A stretch of DNA of 51,470 bases from an uncultured Bacteroidota bacterium (GCA_903925535.1 CAIYFY010000260.1:1-51470), one strand, 5' to 3'; numbered from the stretch's first letter, positions 27,603 through 35,309 are shown. Notes: generated by a model from the sequence alone, not told the origin. Program-made: numbers and translations.

Positions 27603-30044
27603 TTATTTGGATGAACAGACCACTTTTTTCACAATGCGTTCAGATTGCTCATCCGCATTTTTCATAAACAGGAGCGGATAGTACGCTCCCTTTGCCCATG
27701 TATCAAGCATGTTGTCGTAATACCTGCTTCCCGGATTACCCGATTGCCCGCCCGGATAAACGCCCTGCGCCCTGACTTGTTCACCAAGTTCCACGATTAC
27801 TCGCCAGGATGGACCAAGTGTTCCGTTTATGGCGTTGGGAGCCGAGGTATGTCCTCCCACCTGCAGGTTCAGCCGGCTGAAAGCGTCAATCAGCGCAAGA
27901 TGTTTTACGTTGAGCGGTTTGAAGGCTCCCCAGGTTGTCTTTTTTTCCGGATGACTGCCGAAATATGCGGTCATCCTGGCAAAGGATGCATTAACTATAT
28001 CTCTGGCTGTTTCTCGCTGCGGGGTTGCCACTACATCAAAGAACACACAGGATGTGTCCGTCTGCATCAGTTCTATCCAGCGCCATATTTCAGGGTACAG
28101 TACTTCCCTGCCCGATTTTTCAATGACATCCATCTCGTCCCAGGTCATTCTGTAACAGGAATCACTCCATACTTCGTAGTATGGTGGAGCTGTCAGCGCC
28201 GCATCATACCTGTAGTTCCAGCCCTTCAGTTCATTGACAATCCGGAGTTCTTCCTCGGTCATTGTGCGGGTATCAAGCAATTTCAGCATGGCCGGCAGAC
28301 AATCGGCTGCCCGTTGCGAGAAATTGTCCAGCTGAACGGTCTTCATACTGTCCGGCGTAGCACCGCTCATCTTGTCGAGGCGGTCGTAAATGCGGCGGCT
28401 TCTGAAATCTTCAAATCCACCCAGATAGTAATACGGATATGACGGCGGGGTCGAATGCTGATTGGCCGAGAAAACAAACCCCCGGGAAGGGTTTTTCATG
28501 GACGGCACTTCGTCCCAGGGGACAAACCCTTTCCAGGCACTGACGGTTGTACTTCCGTCCTGAATAAAACGCCCCTGTTCCTTGTCGCGAACCGGATAAT
28601 GACCCTGTACCTGCAGGGCAATATCGCCCGAGGCAGACGCGAAAACGAAATTCTGAGCGGGAGTGTCAAATCCTGTCAGTGATTTCTTGTAGTCACCATA
28701 AGATTTCCCGGTATTCAAACCCAGAAAGACCTGCAGAATACTCAGCTCCGGAACATCGTGGGCTGTCCAGCGCAACGCACAGTCGCGCAGCGGATGAGCA
28801 GGGTCGTTGTCATACGGCAAAGGGCCCCAGGTTGTGTAACGAACCGTATCCATAACCGCAGGTTTCCCCTTCACCCTGATTTCTTCCACTTTGAACACCA
28901 CATCCCGGGGTGATCCGTCGAGCAGGTAGCTTTTTCTGGAGTTGTCCACCCACTTCACCCGGTACAAATCGCTCACATCATGACCCACATTGGTTACCCC
29001 CCAGGCTATGTGCTCGTTAAATCCTATGACAACACCAGGGGTGCCGGGCAATGACACGCCGTAAACATTTCCCAACGGCGAGTGCAGTTGCACCTGATAC
29101 CAGATGGAAGGCAGTGTCAGATTGAGGTGCGGATCGTTGGAGAGCAATGCATGCCCGCTGGCCGATTTGGTGGGACTTACCGCCCAGTTGTTGCTTCCAA
29201 CAAAATAGTCGTCGGGAGTGGCCGACTCGTCTGCCGGAATCAGGCCTTCCACAGCGCCATATCCCGGATTGGAAGATCGGCGTCCGGCACGAACCTTCGG
29301 CGTCCACTGGCCTGTATCCGGTATAATGGGCTGCTGTTTCGGATTCCATTCCGGATACAGATAGTCAAAGGTATCCCGGCCGAAAACAGCCAGGGCATTT
29401 GTCGCTTCCAGATCATCAAATCTGGAGCAGAGTGTCTCCGCCATTGATTCGGTTACCAGTGCCGACTTCAGTATACTCCATTTCTCCGGTGAATAATTCA
29501 GCAGTTTGAACTCAATCGGATAGTCGGCCGGCTTCAGCTGGTCAATCCATGCGTTTACACCATCCGTGTATGCCTGAAGAACAGCCATTGTTTCGGGCGA
29601 TTTTTCCCATCCTTTCAAATCATTTTCAGCAGCAAAGAGCAATCCCTTTCTTCTGGAACTGCGGTCAACCTGCAGGGTTCTGTCGCCCAGCACCTCCGAT
29701 AACCGTCCAGATGCCTTGCGTGCAGTGATATCCATCTGAAACAACCTGAAGCGCGCCGTGATGTATCCCTGCACACGTACGGCATCTTCCAGATTTTCTG
29801 CAAAAATATGCGGTACCAGCAGATCGTCATACGCGACACTGACCTTCCCTTTTAACCCGGGAATATTCATGTCTGTCAGTTGAGGACCAGCCGCCGGTTC
29901 CGCATTTCGCCAAAAACCCGTAAACGGATTAAGAAACTGGCCGATGACCGGCAGGGGCTTGCCCCCCAGCTGGTGTTGAGCCGACAGCATCCAGATCAAT
30001 CCGGATGTGATCAGAAGTGAAAGTAAAAGCCGAAAGATGCGCAT
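27603..30044 (-). CDS. Penicillin acylase family protein (Ntn hydrolase)
   Basis: The 813-residue precursor belongs to the penicillin/acyl-homoserine-lactone acylase family. It has an N-terminal signal or anchor (MRIFRLLLSLLITSGLIWML) and an alpha-subunit region to about 280. The autoprocessing site is G283-Ser284 in FVGSNNWAV, where Ser284 becomes the N-terminal nucleophile of the beta subunit. Conserved beta-subunit segments follow (LLSNDPHLNLTLPSIWYQV, GVSLPGTPGVVIGFNEHIAW). It acts in the periplasm. Amide substrates in the family include beta-lactam side chains and N-acyl homoserine lactones; the substrate here is unknown. ATG 30044 starts the signal peptide. A -33/-7 promoter lies upstream, and the gene leads the unit ending in the ferredoxin gene. 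Confidence 0.93.
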   Translation of the reverse strand: MRIFRLLLSLLITSGLIWMLSAQHQLGGKPLPVIGQFLNPFTGFWRNAEPAAGPQLTDMNIPGLKGKVSVAYDDLLVPHIFAENLEDAVRVQGYITARFRLFQMDITARKASGRLSEVLGDRTLQVDRSSRRKGLLFAAENDLKGWEKSPETMAVLQAYTDGVNAWIDQLKPADYPIEFKLLNYSPEKWSILKSALVTESMAETLCSRFDDLEATNALAVFGRDTFDYLYPEWNPKQQPIIPDTGQWTPKVRAGRRSSNPGYGAVEGLIPADESATPDDYFVGSNNWAVSPTKSASGHALLSNDPHLNLTLPSIWYQVQLHSPLGNVYGVSLPGTPGVVIGFNEHIAWGVTNVGHDVSDLYRVKWVDNSRKSYLLDGSPRDVVFKVEEIRVKGKPAVMDTVRYTTWGPLPYDNDPAHPLRDCALRWTAHDVPELSILQVFLGLNTGKSYGDYKKSLTGFDTPAQNFVFASASGDIALQVQGHYPVRDKEQGRFIQDGSTTVSAWKGFVPWDEVPSMKNPSRGFVFSANQHSTPPSYPYYYLGGFEDFRSRRIYDRLDKMSGATPDSMKTVQLDNFSQRAADCLPAMLKLLDTRTMTEEELRIVNELKGWNYRYDAALTAPPYYEVWSDSCYRMTWDEMDVIEKSGREVLYPEIWRWIELMQTDTSCVFFDVVATPQRETARDIVNASFARMTAYFGSHPEKKTTWGAFKPLNVKHLALIDAFSRLNLQVGGHTSAPNAINGTLGPSWRVIVELGEQVRAQGVYPGGQSGNPGSRYYDNMLDTWAKGAYYPLLFMKNADEQSERIVKKVVCSSK

Positions 30045-30082
30045 AAGAAAAAAATGGTGTGAGAAGCTGTTTGAGCCAATCG

Positions 30083-30112
30083 CGAAGGTAAGCACGATGC
30101 AGAATTTATCAA
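30083..30112 (-). promoter_or_regulatory. Promoter of the acylase operon
   Basis: On the minus strand TTG (30112-30110), a 19-nt spacer and TACCTTCG (30090-30083) fit the Bacteroidota layout with the TTCG form of the -7 box. The ATG at 30044 follows 38 nt later. Confidence 0.6.
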
Positions 30113-30370
30113 GAAGTTTGACGATCTAAATGGAGTACAGGCAATTGGGGCGACAGCCGTCGTGCTTGTCAGGGCAGCCCGGTAGTGCCCGTAAATGATC
30201 CGAATCAATATCAATGAAGCCCCTGAAAAAAAGTTATTGTGTCGTAATTATATTACTAAGACATATTATAGGTTATTCAACTAAAAATAGTTTATCAAAA
30301 ATTTGTCTGTAACCAATATCCTCCATAAAATTGCACCAAGTAGTTTTTGTGTTTATTTGTTTGGGTTAGA

Positions 30371-30405
30371 ATCCCTCGCTGCCAAAAGCGAGGGATTTCT
30401 TTTTT
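30371..30405 (+). terminator. Strong intrinsic terminator with no assigned gene
   Basis: ATCCCTCGCT (30371-30380) and AGCGAGGGAT (30387-30396) form a perfect 10-bp stem with loop GCCAAA, followed by TTCTTTTTT. The T-tract is on the plus strand, but no plus-strand gene precedes it, which suggests a small untranslated transcript from the A+T-rich region before it. Confidence 0.75.
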
Positions 30406-30475
30406 CAGCGCTGAAGGTCGGGCTGATACAGGAGCCGGAATGAACCGGGAGTCAGCGATCTGGCGATGAAACGAA

Positions 30476-30509
30476 ATGAGCCGCCCCGGAAACAACCGGA
30501 ACGGCTCAT
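30476..30509 (-). terminator. Terminator of the 54-residue membrane protein gene
   Basis: ATGAGCCG (30476-30483) pairs with CGGCTCAT (30502-30509), extended by CCGG/CCGG inside. On the minus strand it is followed by the T-rich TTTCGTTTC and lies about 30 nt beyond the stop at 30540. Confidence 0.55.
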
Positions 30510-30539
30510 CAGACCAGAATTTAATCAGTAAATTTCTGA

Positions 30540-30704
30540 TCAGAGGCGATTCAGTGCACCTGCGAGTGCAGTGAACTGAAATGGCCATGCAACCCATACC
30601 CATTCAGGGCTATACCAAAGCAGAGCGATCATTGCAACTGTGCTCACAGCAAAAACAGCCCACTCAGTGGTGCGGTTTCCCTTGTATTCTTCGTTAATTT
30701 TCAT
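30540..30704 (-). CDS. 54-residue membrane protein
   Basis: This short frame starts MKINEEYKGNRTTEWAVF and ends in ALAGALNRL. The N-terminal 14 residues are charged and polar; the rest is strongly hydrophobic and tryptophan-rich (VSTVAMIALLWYSPEWVWV), enough for one or two membrane helices. It has its own TATTTTTG -7 box 22 nt before the ATG and a hairpin terminator 30 nt after the stop, so it looks like an independent gene. No named family is recognised. Confidence 0.7.
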   Translation of the reverse strand: MKINEEYKGNRTTEWAVFAVSTVAMIALLWYSPEWVWVAWPFQFTALAGALNRL

Positions 30705-30725
30705 AGTTCATTTTTTTTGACGGGG

Positions 30726-30758
30726 CAAAAATAACAAGGCTCTTGAAAATTACATCAA
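30726..30758 (-). promoter_or_regulatory. Promoter of the 54-residue protein gene
   Basis: On the minus strand TATTTTTG (30733-30726) matches TAnnTTTG, with TTG at 30758-30756. The spacer is 22 nt, slightly longer than usual. Confidence 0.5.
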
Positions 30759-30933
30759 CTGTCCGATAAATTTAGCATAAATCGAACAAAAAGCATGGCT
30801 GACATGCCAGAAAGAAAGAATTCACTGTCCCAAAAATCACTGGTTGCAATGTTCCTGGCTGCAGGTGGGGAATAAAATTGCAGGTATTGCGTTTATTTGC
30901 ACTCTCTGATCAAATACTATCAAACACTACAAG

Positions 30934-31452
30934 ATGATTCAGGTTTTTGTCACAGGCGGAACATTCGACAAGGAATATAACTACCTGACCGGCGAACTTT
31001 TCTTCAAGGACACCCACCTGAAGGAGATGTTCGAACGAGGCAGATGTGAAGTAGATATTGACATCAAAACACTGATGATGCTCGACTCACTCGAAATGCG
31101 CGATGAGGACAGGGCTATTATCAAGTATAACTGCGCCAAAACGCCCTCAAACAGGATTATCCTGACCCATGGAACGGACACCATGGTCGAGACTGCCCAG
31201 ATGCTCGCCAGGGCTAAACTGGAAAACAAAACGATTGTGCTGACCGGCGCCATGATACCCTACGCATTCGGCACCTCTTCCGACGGTTTTTTCAATCTTG
31301 GAAGCGCCCTTGCGTTTGCACAGGTGCTCCCCCCGGGCGTTTATGTGGTGATGAACGGACGCTACTTCAACTGGAACAATGTGCGAAAAAACAAACAAAC
31401 CGGTACTTTCGAGGAGCTGCATCAAAATGAAGACGCTGAAATGAAAGCGTAA
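30934..31452 (+). CDS. Single-domain asparaginase-like protein
   Basis: The 172-residue protein corresponds to the N-terminal catalytic domain of L-asparaginases, which normally have about 330 residues in two domains. The first active-site threonine is in VFVTGGTFDKEYN and the second motif is intact in ILTHGTDTMVETAQ, followed by KTIVLTGAMIPYAF. It has no signal peptide. Stand-alone versions of this domain exist as a separate family in many bacteria; their substrate is not established, and asparagine hydrolysis should not be assumed. The frame ends cleanly, with no remnant of the second domain downstream, so this is not a recent truncation. Its 3' end overlaps the convergent membrane protein gene by 31 nt. 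Confidence 0.85.
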   Translation: MIQVFVTGGTFDKEYNYLTGELFFKDTHLKEMFERGRCEVDIDIKTLMMLDSLEMRDEDRAIIKYNCAKTPSNRIILTHGTDTMVETAQMLARAKLENKTIVLTGAMIPYAFGTSSDGFFNLGSALAFAQVLPPGVYVVMNGRYFNWNNVRKNKQTGTFEELHQNEDAEMKA

Positions 31453-31694
31453 ACTCCCCAGGCCGCAAATACCGAGAACAAACTGATAATCATCACTTTG
31501 AAATATGAAACGGGCACACGCGAACGCTCTATCATCTCCGCTATGGCAGAGATGACAAGTACCGCCAACAGCATAGCCCCAACGCTGAAAGTCAGAAACT
31601 TCGTCAGCCACTCGTTGGTCAGCCATAAAGTCAACCACACCGCTGTTTGCAGAAGAAAGATCTCAACGAGTGTGATTCTGAATGGTTTGAACAT
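31422..31694 (-). CDS. Small membrane protein, unknown function
   Basis: The 90-residue protein has three likely membrane helices (about 8-26, 32-50 and 66-86) separated by short charged loops (AEMIERSRVPVSYFK). I recognise no named family. It converges on the asparaginase-like gene with a 31-nt overlap of coding ends, and starts 42 nt from the divergent DUF6794 gene. Composition and helix spacing favour a real gene over chance. Confidence 0.65.
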   Translation of the reverse strand: MFKPFRITLVEIFLLQTAVWLTLWLTNEWLTKFLTFSVGAMLLAVLVISAIAEMIERSRVPVSYFKVMIISLFSVFAAWGVYAFISASSF

Positions 31695-31736
31695 GTTTGA
31701 ATTGAATACTTCACGTTAAAATTCGCTCTTTGTCAG

Positions 31737-32276
31737 ATGATACGCCTGTTTTTATATACTATTTGTCTGTTTTGTCAGACCAACACGTACTTTTTGTCGG
31801 CGCAGTCTGCCCCGCAGGAGGCAGATACTCCAGCCTTTACCGAATCGGAAATAAGCCGGGAATACCAGGAGCGCATTAAGAAGGACAGGATCGGCGGCAC
31901 TTATATCCCGAAGAATCTGGATGATGCCCTCGCCGAACTCGATAAGAGAATTGAGCCGGCTTCACGCATGAAAATACGGGCTCTGCCCGAGGACAGCGTC
32001 TGCACCGAATTGCATTTCAGGCTGGGCAGCTGGATGATTGCCAACTGGAGTTTCTACGAGGGATCCCGTATCTCCCACTACCTCAAGAGTGCCGGCGTAA
32101 CGTACCCCGATGACATGGCCGACTTCCTGCTGATTGCCTACCACCGGCGACTGAACAATATTCCGGTTAATATTCGTGATCTGGCCACCGAATTCAAAAG
32201 CAAACGAAAGCAGGAGCATCAGGACAGAATAAAAAAAGGTACTGTGGTGAAGGAAACAGTACGTAAAAGAAACTAA
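31737..32276 (+). CDS. Secreted DUF6794-like protein
   Basis: The 179-residue protein has a signal peptide (about 1-23, ending TYFLSAQS) and one small domain (about 50-150). The pattern YIPKNLDDALAELDKRIEP, then LHFRLGSWMIANWSFYEGSR, then YPDDMADFLLIAYHR resembles DUF6794, a domain of unknown function in Bacteroidota. The C-terminal 30 residues are highly basic (KSKRKQEHQDRIKKG). The function is unknown. A promoter for the next gene lies just after its stop, so it is probably transcribed on its own. Confidence 0.7.
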   Translation: MIRLFLYTICLFCQTNTYFLSAQSAPQEADTPAFTESEISREYQERIKKDRIGGTYIPKNLDDALAELDKRIEPASRMKIRALPEDSVCTELHFRLGSWMIANWSFYEGSRISHYLKSAGVTYPDDMADFLLIAYHRRLNNIPVNIRDLATEFKSKRKQEHQDRIKKGTVVKETVRKRN

Positions 32277-32282
32277 TATGCT

Positions 32283-32290
32283 TACTTTTG
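32283..32290 (+). promoter_or_regulatory. -7 box of the Lrp/AsnC regulator gene
   Basis: TACTTTTG matches TAnnTTTG exactly and lies 45 nt before the ATG at 32335. No TTG is seen at -33. Confidence 0.5.
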
Positions 32291-32334
32291 TCCATCTAAT
32301 CCAGGAAGTTGTTCCCTTCTAAACTGCACGCATT

Positions 32335-32814
32335 ATGGAAAATCCGGAAATTGACCAACTCGACCGACAAATCCTTTCCAGACTTCTGGAAGACGGTAAA
32401 ACGCCCTACACAGACCTCGCCAAACAACTGTTTGTATCCAGTGGAACGATCCACGTAAGAATGCGGAAACTGGAAAATACAGGTATCGTTCTTGGCTCCA
32501 CGCTCATTGTTGACTATTACAAGCTCGGGTACACCATCACTGCATTCCTCGGTATTTACCTCGACAAGAGTTCATTATATGGTGAGGTAGCCCTGCGCCT
32601 GAAGGAGGTAAAAGAGGTGGTTGAAGCCAATTATATCACAGGTTCTTACAGCATTCTGGCCAAAATAATCTGCCGCGACACGAATCACCTCCACGAAATT
32701 CTCAGAAATAAAATTCAGCCCATCCCCGGTATCCAGCGCACTGAAACTTTCATTTCTCTGGAAGAAACCATCGGCCGAAGGGTCGAGTTTCTGGAGCCGG
32801 ATAAGGAGGACTGA
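32335..32814 (+). CDS. Lrp/AsnC family transcriptional regulator
   Basis: The 159-residue regulator has an N-terminal winged helix-turn-helix (about 5-65; IDQLDRQILSRLLEDGKTPY, then VSSGTIHVRMRKLENTGIV) and a C-terminal RAM/AsnC ligand-binding domain (about 70-150; GSYSILAKIICRDTNHLHEI). Family members form dimers to octamers and sense amino acids or related small molecules. The gene begins after its own -7 box, and the Ppx/GppA-like gene follows 32 nt after its stop, so the two may be cotranscribed. Confidence 0.93.
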   Translation: MENPEIDQLDRQILSRLLEDGKTPYTDLAKQLFVSSGTIHVRMRKLENTGIVLGSTLIVDYYKLGYTITAFLGIYLDKSSLYGEVALRLKEVKEVVEANYITGSYSILAKIICRDTNHLHEILRNKIQPIPGIQRTETFISLEETIGRRVEFLEPDKED

Positions 32815-32846
32815 TTTTCACGACTCACTTTCACAACGAATATAAC

Positions 32847-33836
32847 ATGGCAAGATTAACCACATTTTCGAGACTCCTGATTACCATAGCTATCGTAGCA
32901 GGTATCTTTCTGGGTGTCAAATATGTACTGAAACAAACGGGGATGTCGCCCGAAGGTCAGGCGGCTCAACAGACAGAAGCCCCTGCTCCAGGTTCCAGTC
33001 AGGAGGCCGGCACCGAAAATGGCGCCACACTTACCTTCACTGCACCCGCTTTCAACTACGCTCCCGCGCTGCCGGTTAATGGCAAACTGAAGGGTATTGT
33101 TGAACTGGGTGCCACTGGATTCAACTCTTTTATTATCAATGTTGACGCAAAAAAGAACTGGAAACTTGAAAAATCGGAGTTCGGTGTCAGTCTCGTCAAG
33201 GAAGGTCTGGCTACCGATGAAGATGTAAAAACAGGGCTCAGGCGCTATATTGCCGACATGGTGGCTTTCGGCGTGGGCGCACGCGATATTCACTTTATGG
33301 TGAGCTCGGGCGCGCGCAAGGAACCCATTATGCCGAAAATCGAAGCTGCCCTCAAAGCTATGGGTTATGTCGTGAATGTTGTTTCTCCTGAACAGGAAGG
33401 GCAATATGGCCTGAAGGCTGCACTGCCATCTTCATTCTACAAATCAGGCTTTATGGTTGACATCGGCTCGGGCAATACCAAAATTTCATGGTACCCCAAC
33501 GGAGCTATTGAGCTGCCCGGAGCTAAATATTATCAGAATAACCTCACTGCCGAACAGGTAGCTCAGGAAGTGAAAACCAAAGCCGCTCAGGTCCCGCAGA
33601 ACCTGCGCCAAACCTGCTTCATCATCGGCGGTGTGCCGTTCGAACTCGCCAGGCAAACGCGCAAGGACAAAGAACGCTACACGGTGCTCAAGGCTCCCGG
33701 TGAATACAAGGCGGAGGGTGCCAAGCAGCAGGCCGGACTCAATATCTACAACGCTATCGCTGAAACGACTGGTTGCAAACAGTTCGTTTTCGACTGGGAT
33801 GCCAATTTCACTATCGGCTTCCTGCTGGAGTTGTAG
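32847..33836 (+). CDS. Membrane-anchored Ppx/GppA-like (ASKHA fold) protein
   Basis: The 329-residue protein has an N-terminal membrane anchor (about 9-28) and a Pro/Gln/Ala-rich linker (about 33-75). The rest resembles the exopolyphosphatase/GppA half of the actin-like superfamily. VELGATGFNSFIINVD (85-100) takes the place of phosphate loop 1, and MVDIGSGNTKISW (203-215) that of phosphate loop 2. Between them GLATDEDVKTGLRRYIADM, FMVSSGARKEP and VVSPEQEGQYGL follow the order of Ppx GRLS, ATSALREA and ISGEEEARL. The acidic residues Glu182 and Glu184 fall where Ppx has its catalytic Glu. Loop 1 lacks the usual D-x-G-S-N (here E-L-G-A-T), so substrate and activity are uncertain. Its 3' end overlaps the convergent glycosyltransferase gene by 26 nt. 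Confidence 0.7.
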   Translation: MARLTTFSRLLITIAIVAGIFLGVKYVLKQTGMSPEGQAAQQTEAPAPGSSQEAGTENGATLTFTAPAFNYAPALPVNGKLKGIVELGATGFNSFIINVDAKKNWKLEKSEFGVSLVKEGLATDEDVKTGLRRYIADMVAFGVGARDIHFMVSSGARKEPIMPKIEAALKAMGYVVNVVSPEQEGQYGLKAALPSSFYKSGFMVDIGSGNTKISWYPNGAIELPGAKYYQNNLTAEQVAQEVKTKAAQVPQNLRQTCFIIGGVPFELARQTRKDKERYTVLKAPGEYKAEGAKQQAGLNIYNAIAETTGCKQFVFDWDANFTIGFLLEL

Positions 33837-35235
33837 TCCGGTATATCTTTATCCACAACTGCCCGGCGTGTTTCTCCCACGCCAGTTCCATATCTTCAGC
33901 CAGGCGACGCTCCGTCTCCTGGCTGAAATCGTTGGAAACGTTGGTGATGAGTACCTGCCGATTTCTGTCTGGGTCATACGCCGTAAACGTCCGTTTATCT
34001 CCGTCCAGCTCCACCATCTCCCCGCTGTTCAAAACGGGAAAGGCAGTACCCGTTTCTGAAAAGTCGGTCCCGGTTTCATCCAGCCAGACAACTGCTTCCC
34101 GCCGCAAACCGTGAAACTGCCTGTGTATCACGGTGCAGTCCCAATCGTTGGAAATACCGAACGGATATATCCAGTAATGGCCACTGAACAATACCAGAGC
34201 CAACAGCAGGGCTGCTATTTTTTTCTTCGTTACTGAAATTGAAGGCTCGGCAGTCAGCAGGGCGATAACCAGCAGACTGAATGAAAAGAATACCGGCAAA
34301 AAATACCGGTGAGCCGACAGGTTACGGTACAGCAGGGCTGAAGGCGTCAGAAAAATCAGCAAGCACAAAAACAACAAAGCCCACTCCCGGTTCCCCGCAT
34401 ACAACGACGCAAGTTTTGTCCTGTTCAGCCACAAAAGCAGGGCAAATAGCAGCCACACCCCTGCCCTCCCGAAGTCAAGCCAGCGCCAGCCAACTACCAG
34501 TATGTTTCTTCCCAAACCGGACAGATCTGTGTGCTGAAATGCCGCAGCCCACGGCGAATCCGGGTGATAGCCCGTCCACCCGGTTGCATGCCAGTGCCAG
34601 TACAGGAATACAACTGCCAGTATGCCCCCCGGTACGTAGGCTGCCAGCGTACGGAAAGCACGGTTGAAGGAAAACAATGGGCCTGCGAGCAGCCACAACT
34701 CCCAGGTACCGAGCGCAGCAGCTGTCATCATGCCCCGCATGCTGCTCACGGAGAGCAGCAAGACCCCCAGCATTCTTGTCGCACTCACACGACTGACATG
34801 TCCGTGTACAACAAGCAGAAAACCGGAAAAGACAAGCACATCCGGACTGCAAAGAATATGCTGGGTGAACCAGACCGGATCGGCTGCAAAGACAGGAAAT
34901 ACGAACAGTGCGAGCGTCCTGCTCCCAGCCGTCCTGACAGTAATCCTCCAGAGCAGCTCCAGATTCAGCCATATAAACGGAAACATGGCCCAGTGACTGA
35001 CAGCAAGCGACTTGCCAAATAGTGTCCAGCAAACAGCCAGGTAATAGCCCAGCGCAGGAGGATGCCCGGAATCAATTGTTACTGGCAGGGCGCTCCATCT
35101 CAGTCCGTTTTCATAAAAAAAATGAGCGTGTTTGGAGGCAAGCTGCACGGTGTCCCAGAAGAAAGGGTCGTTCTGTACAAACAAAACGATTCCCCATGCG
35201 ATGAGCGCTGATATGATGCTGTCCGTTTTCTTCAC
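33811..35235 (-). CDS. GT-C/family-39-like membrane glycosyltransferase, putative
   Basis: The protein has 474 residues from a GTG at 35235. It has about ten membrane helices and a short periplasmic C-terminal domain (about 395-474). The first loop carries a GT-C-type acidic motif (NDPFFWDTVQLAS) and then DSGHPPALGYYLA, similar to the Asp and His-Pro-Pro segments of family-39 (ArnT/PMT-like) enzymes, which use polyprenyl-phosphate sugars. The substrate is unknown. The frame is open to a TTG at 35253, but that codon lies within the -7 box TACTTTTG (35258-35251), so GTG 35235 is preferred. A 12-bp inverted repeat overlaps the promoter. Its 3' end overlaps the Ppx-like gene. Confidence 0.75.
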   Translation of the reverse strand: MKKTDSIISALIAWGIVLFVQNDPFFWDTVQLASKHAHFFYENGLRWSALPVTIDSGHPPALGYYLAVCWTLFGKSLAVSHWAMFPFIWLNLELLWRITVRTAGSRTLALFVFPVFAADPVWFTQHILCSPDVLVFSGFLLVVHGHVSRVSATRMLGVLLLSVSSMRGMMTAAALGTWELWLLAGPLFSFNRAFRTLAAYVPGGILAVVFLYWHWHATGWTGYHPDSPWAAAFQHTDLSGLGRNILVVGWRWLDFGRAGVWLLFALLLWLNRTKLASLYAGNREWALLFLCLLIFLTPSALLYRNLSAHRYFLPVFFSFSLLVIALLTAEPSISVTKKKIAALLLALVLFSGHYWIYPFGISNDWDCTVIHRQFHGLRREAVVWLDETGTDFSETGTAFPVLNSGEMVELDGDKRTFTAYDPDRNRQVLITNVSNDFSQETERRLAEDMELAWEKHAGQLWIKIYRTTTPAGSR

Positions 35236-35250
35236 TGATACAAGCTCTAA

Positions 35251-35293
35251 CAAAAGTAGCTACACAAAAGGACAAACCCAGTTGTGTAGCTAC
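35251..35293 (-). promoter_or_regulatory. Promoter with a 12-bp inverted repeat (candidate operator)
   Basis: The -7 box TACTTTTG occupies 35258-35251 on the minus strand. GTAGCTACACAA (35256-35267) and TTGTGTAGCTAC (35282-35293) form a perfect 12-bp inverted repeat with a 14-nt spacer. Each arm contains the self-complementary GTAGCTAC, and the two centres are 30 bp apart, about three helical turns. A repressor bound here would cover the promoter. Confidence 0.6.
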
Positions 35294-35309
35294 AAAAAGA
35301 TGCAACCAA

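Larger units (their letters stand above)
30045..30539 (+). other. 495-nt region without a confident protein gene
   Basis: It holds the acylase promoter (30083-30112), an A+T-rich core (about 30220-30360), a strong plus-strand terminator (30371-30405) with no visible gene in front of it, and a minus-strand terminator (30476-30509). A 29-codon frame at 30195-30284 has no further support. Confidence 0.5.

Noticed and set aside
30195..30284. 29-residue plus-strand frame before the orphan terminator
   Set aside because: It is very short, has no recognisable upstream signal and its composition follows the A+T-rich DNA. A non-coding transcript is as likely.
30361..30383. tRNA 3'-end-like sequence (T-arm-like GGGTTAGAATCCC followed by TCGCTGCCA)
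   Set aside because: No complementary acceptor strand, D arm or anticodon arm occurs upstream, and the T-stem pairs poorly beyond three bases. I kept it only as a remark under the terminator finding.
30795..30875. 26-residue plus-strand frame before the asparaginase-like gene
   Set aside because: It is too short to support, with no promoter box or conservation evidence.
35236..35253. TTG at 35253 as start of the glycosyltransferase
   Set aside because: It overlaps the TACTTTTG -7 box, so a transcript from that promoter would not contain it. GTG 35235 was chosen.
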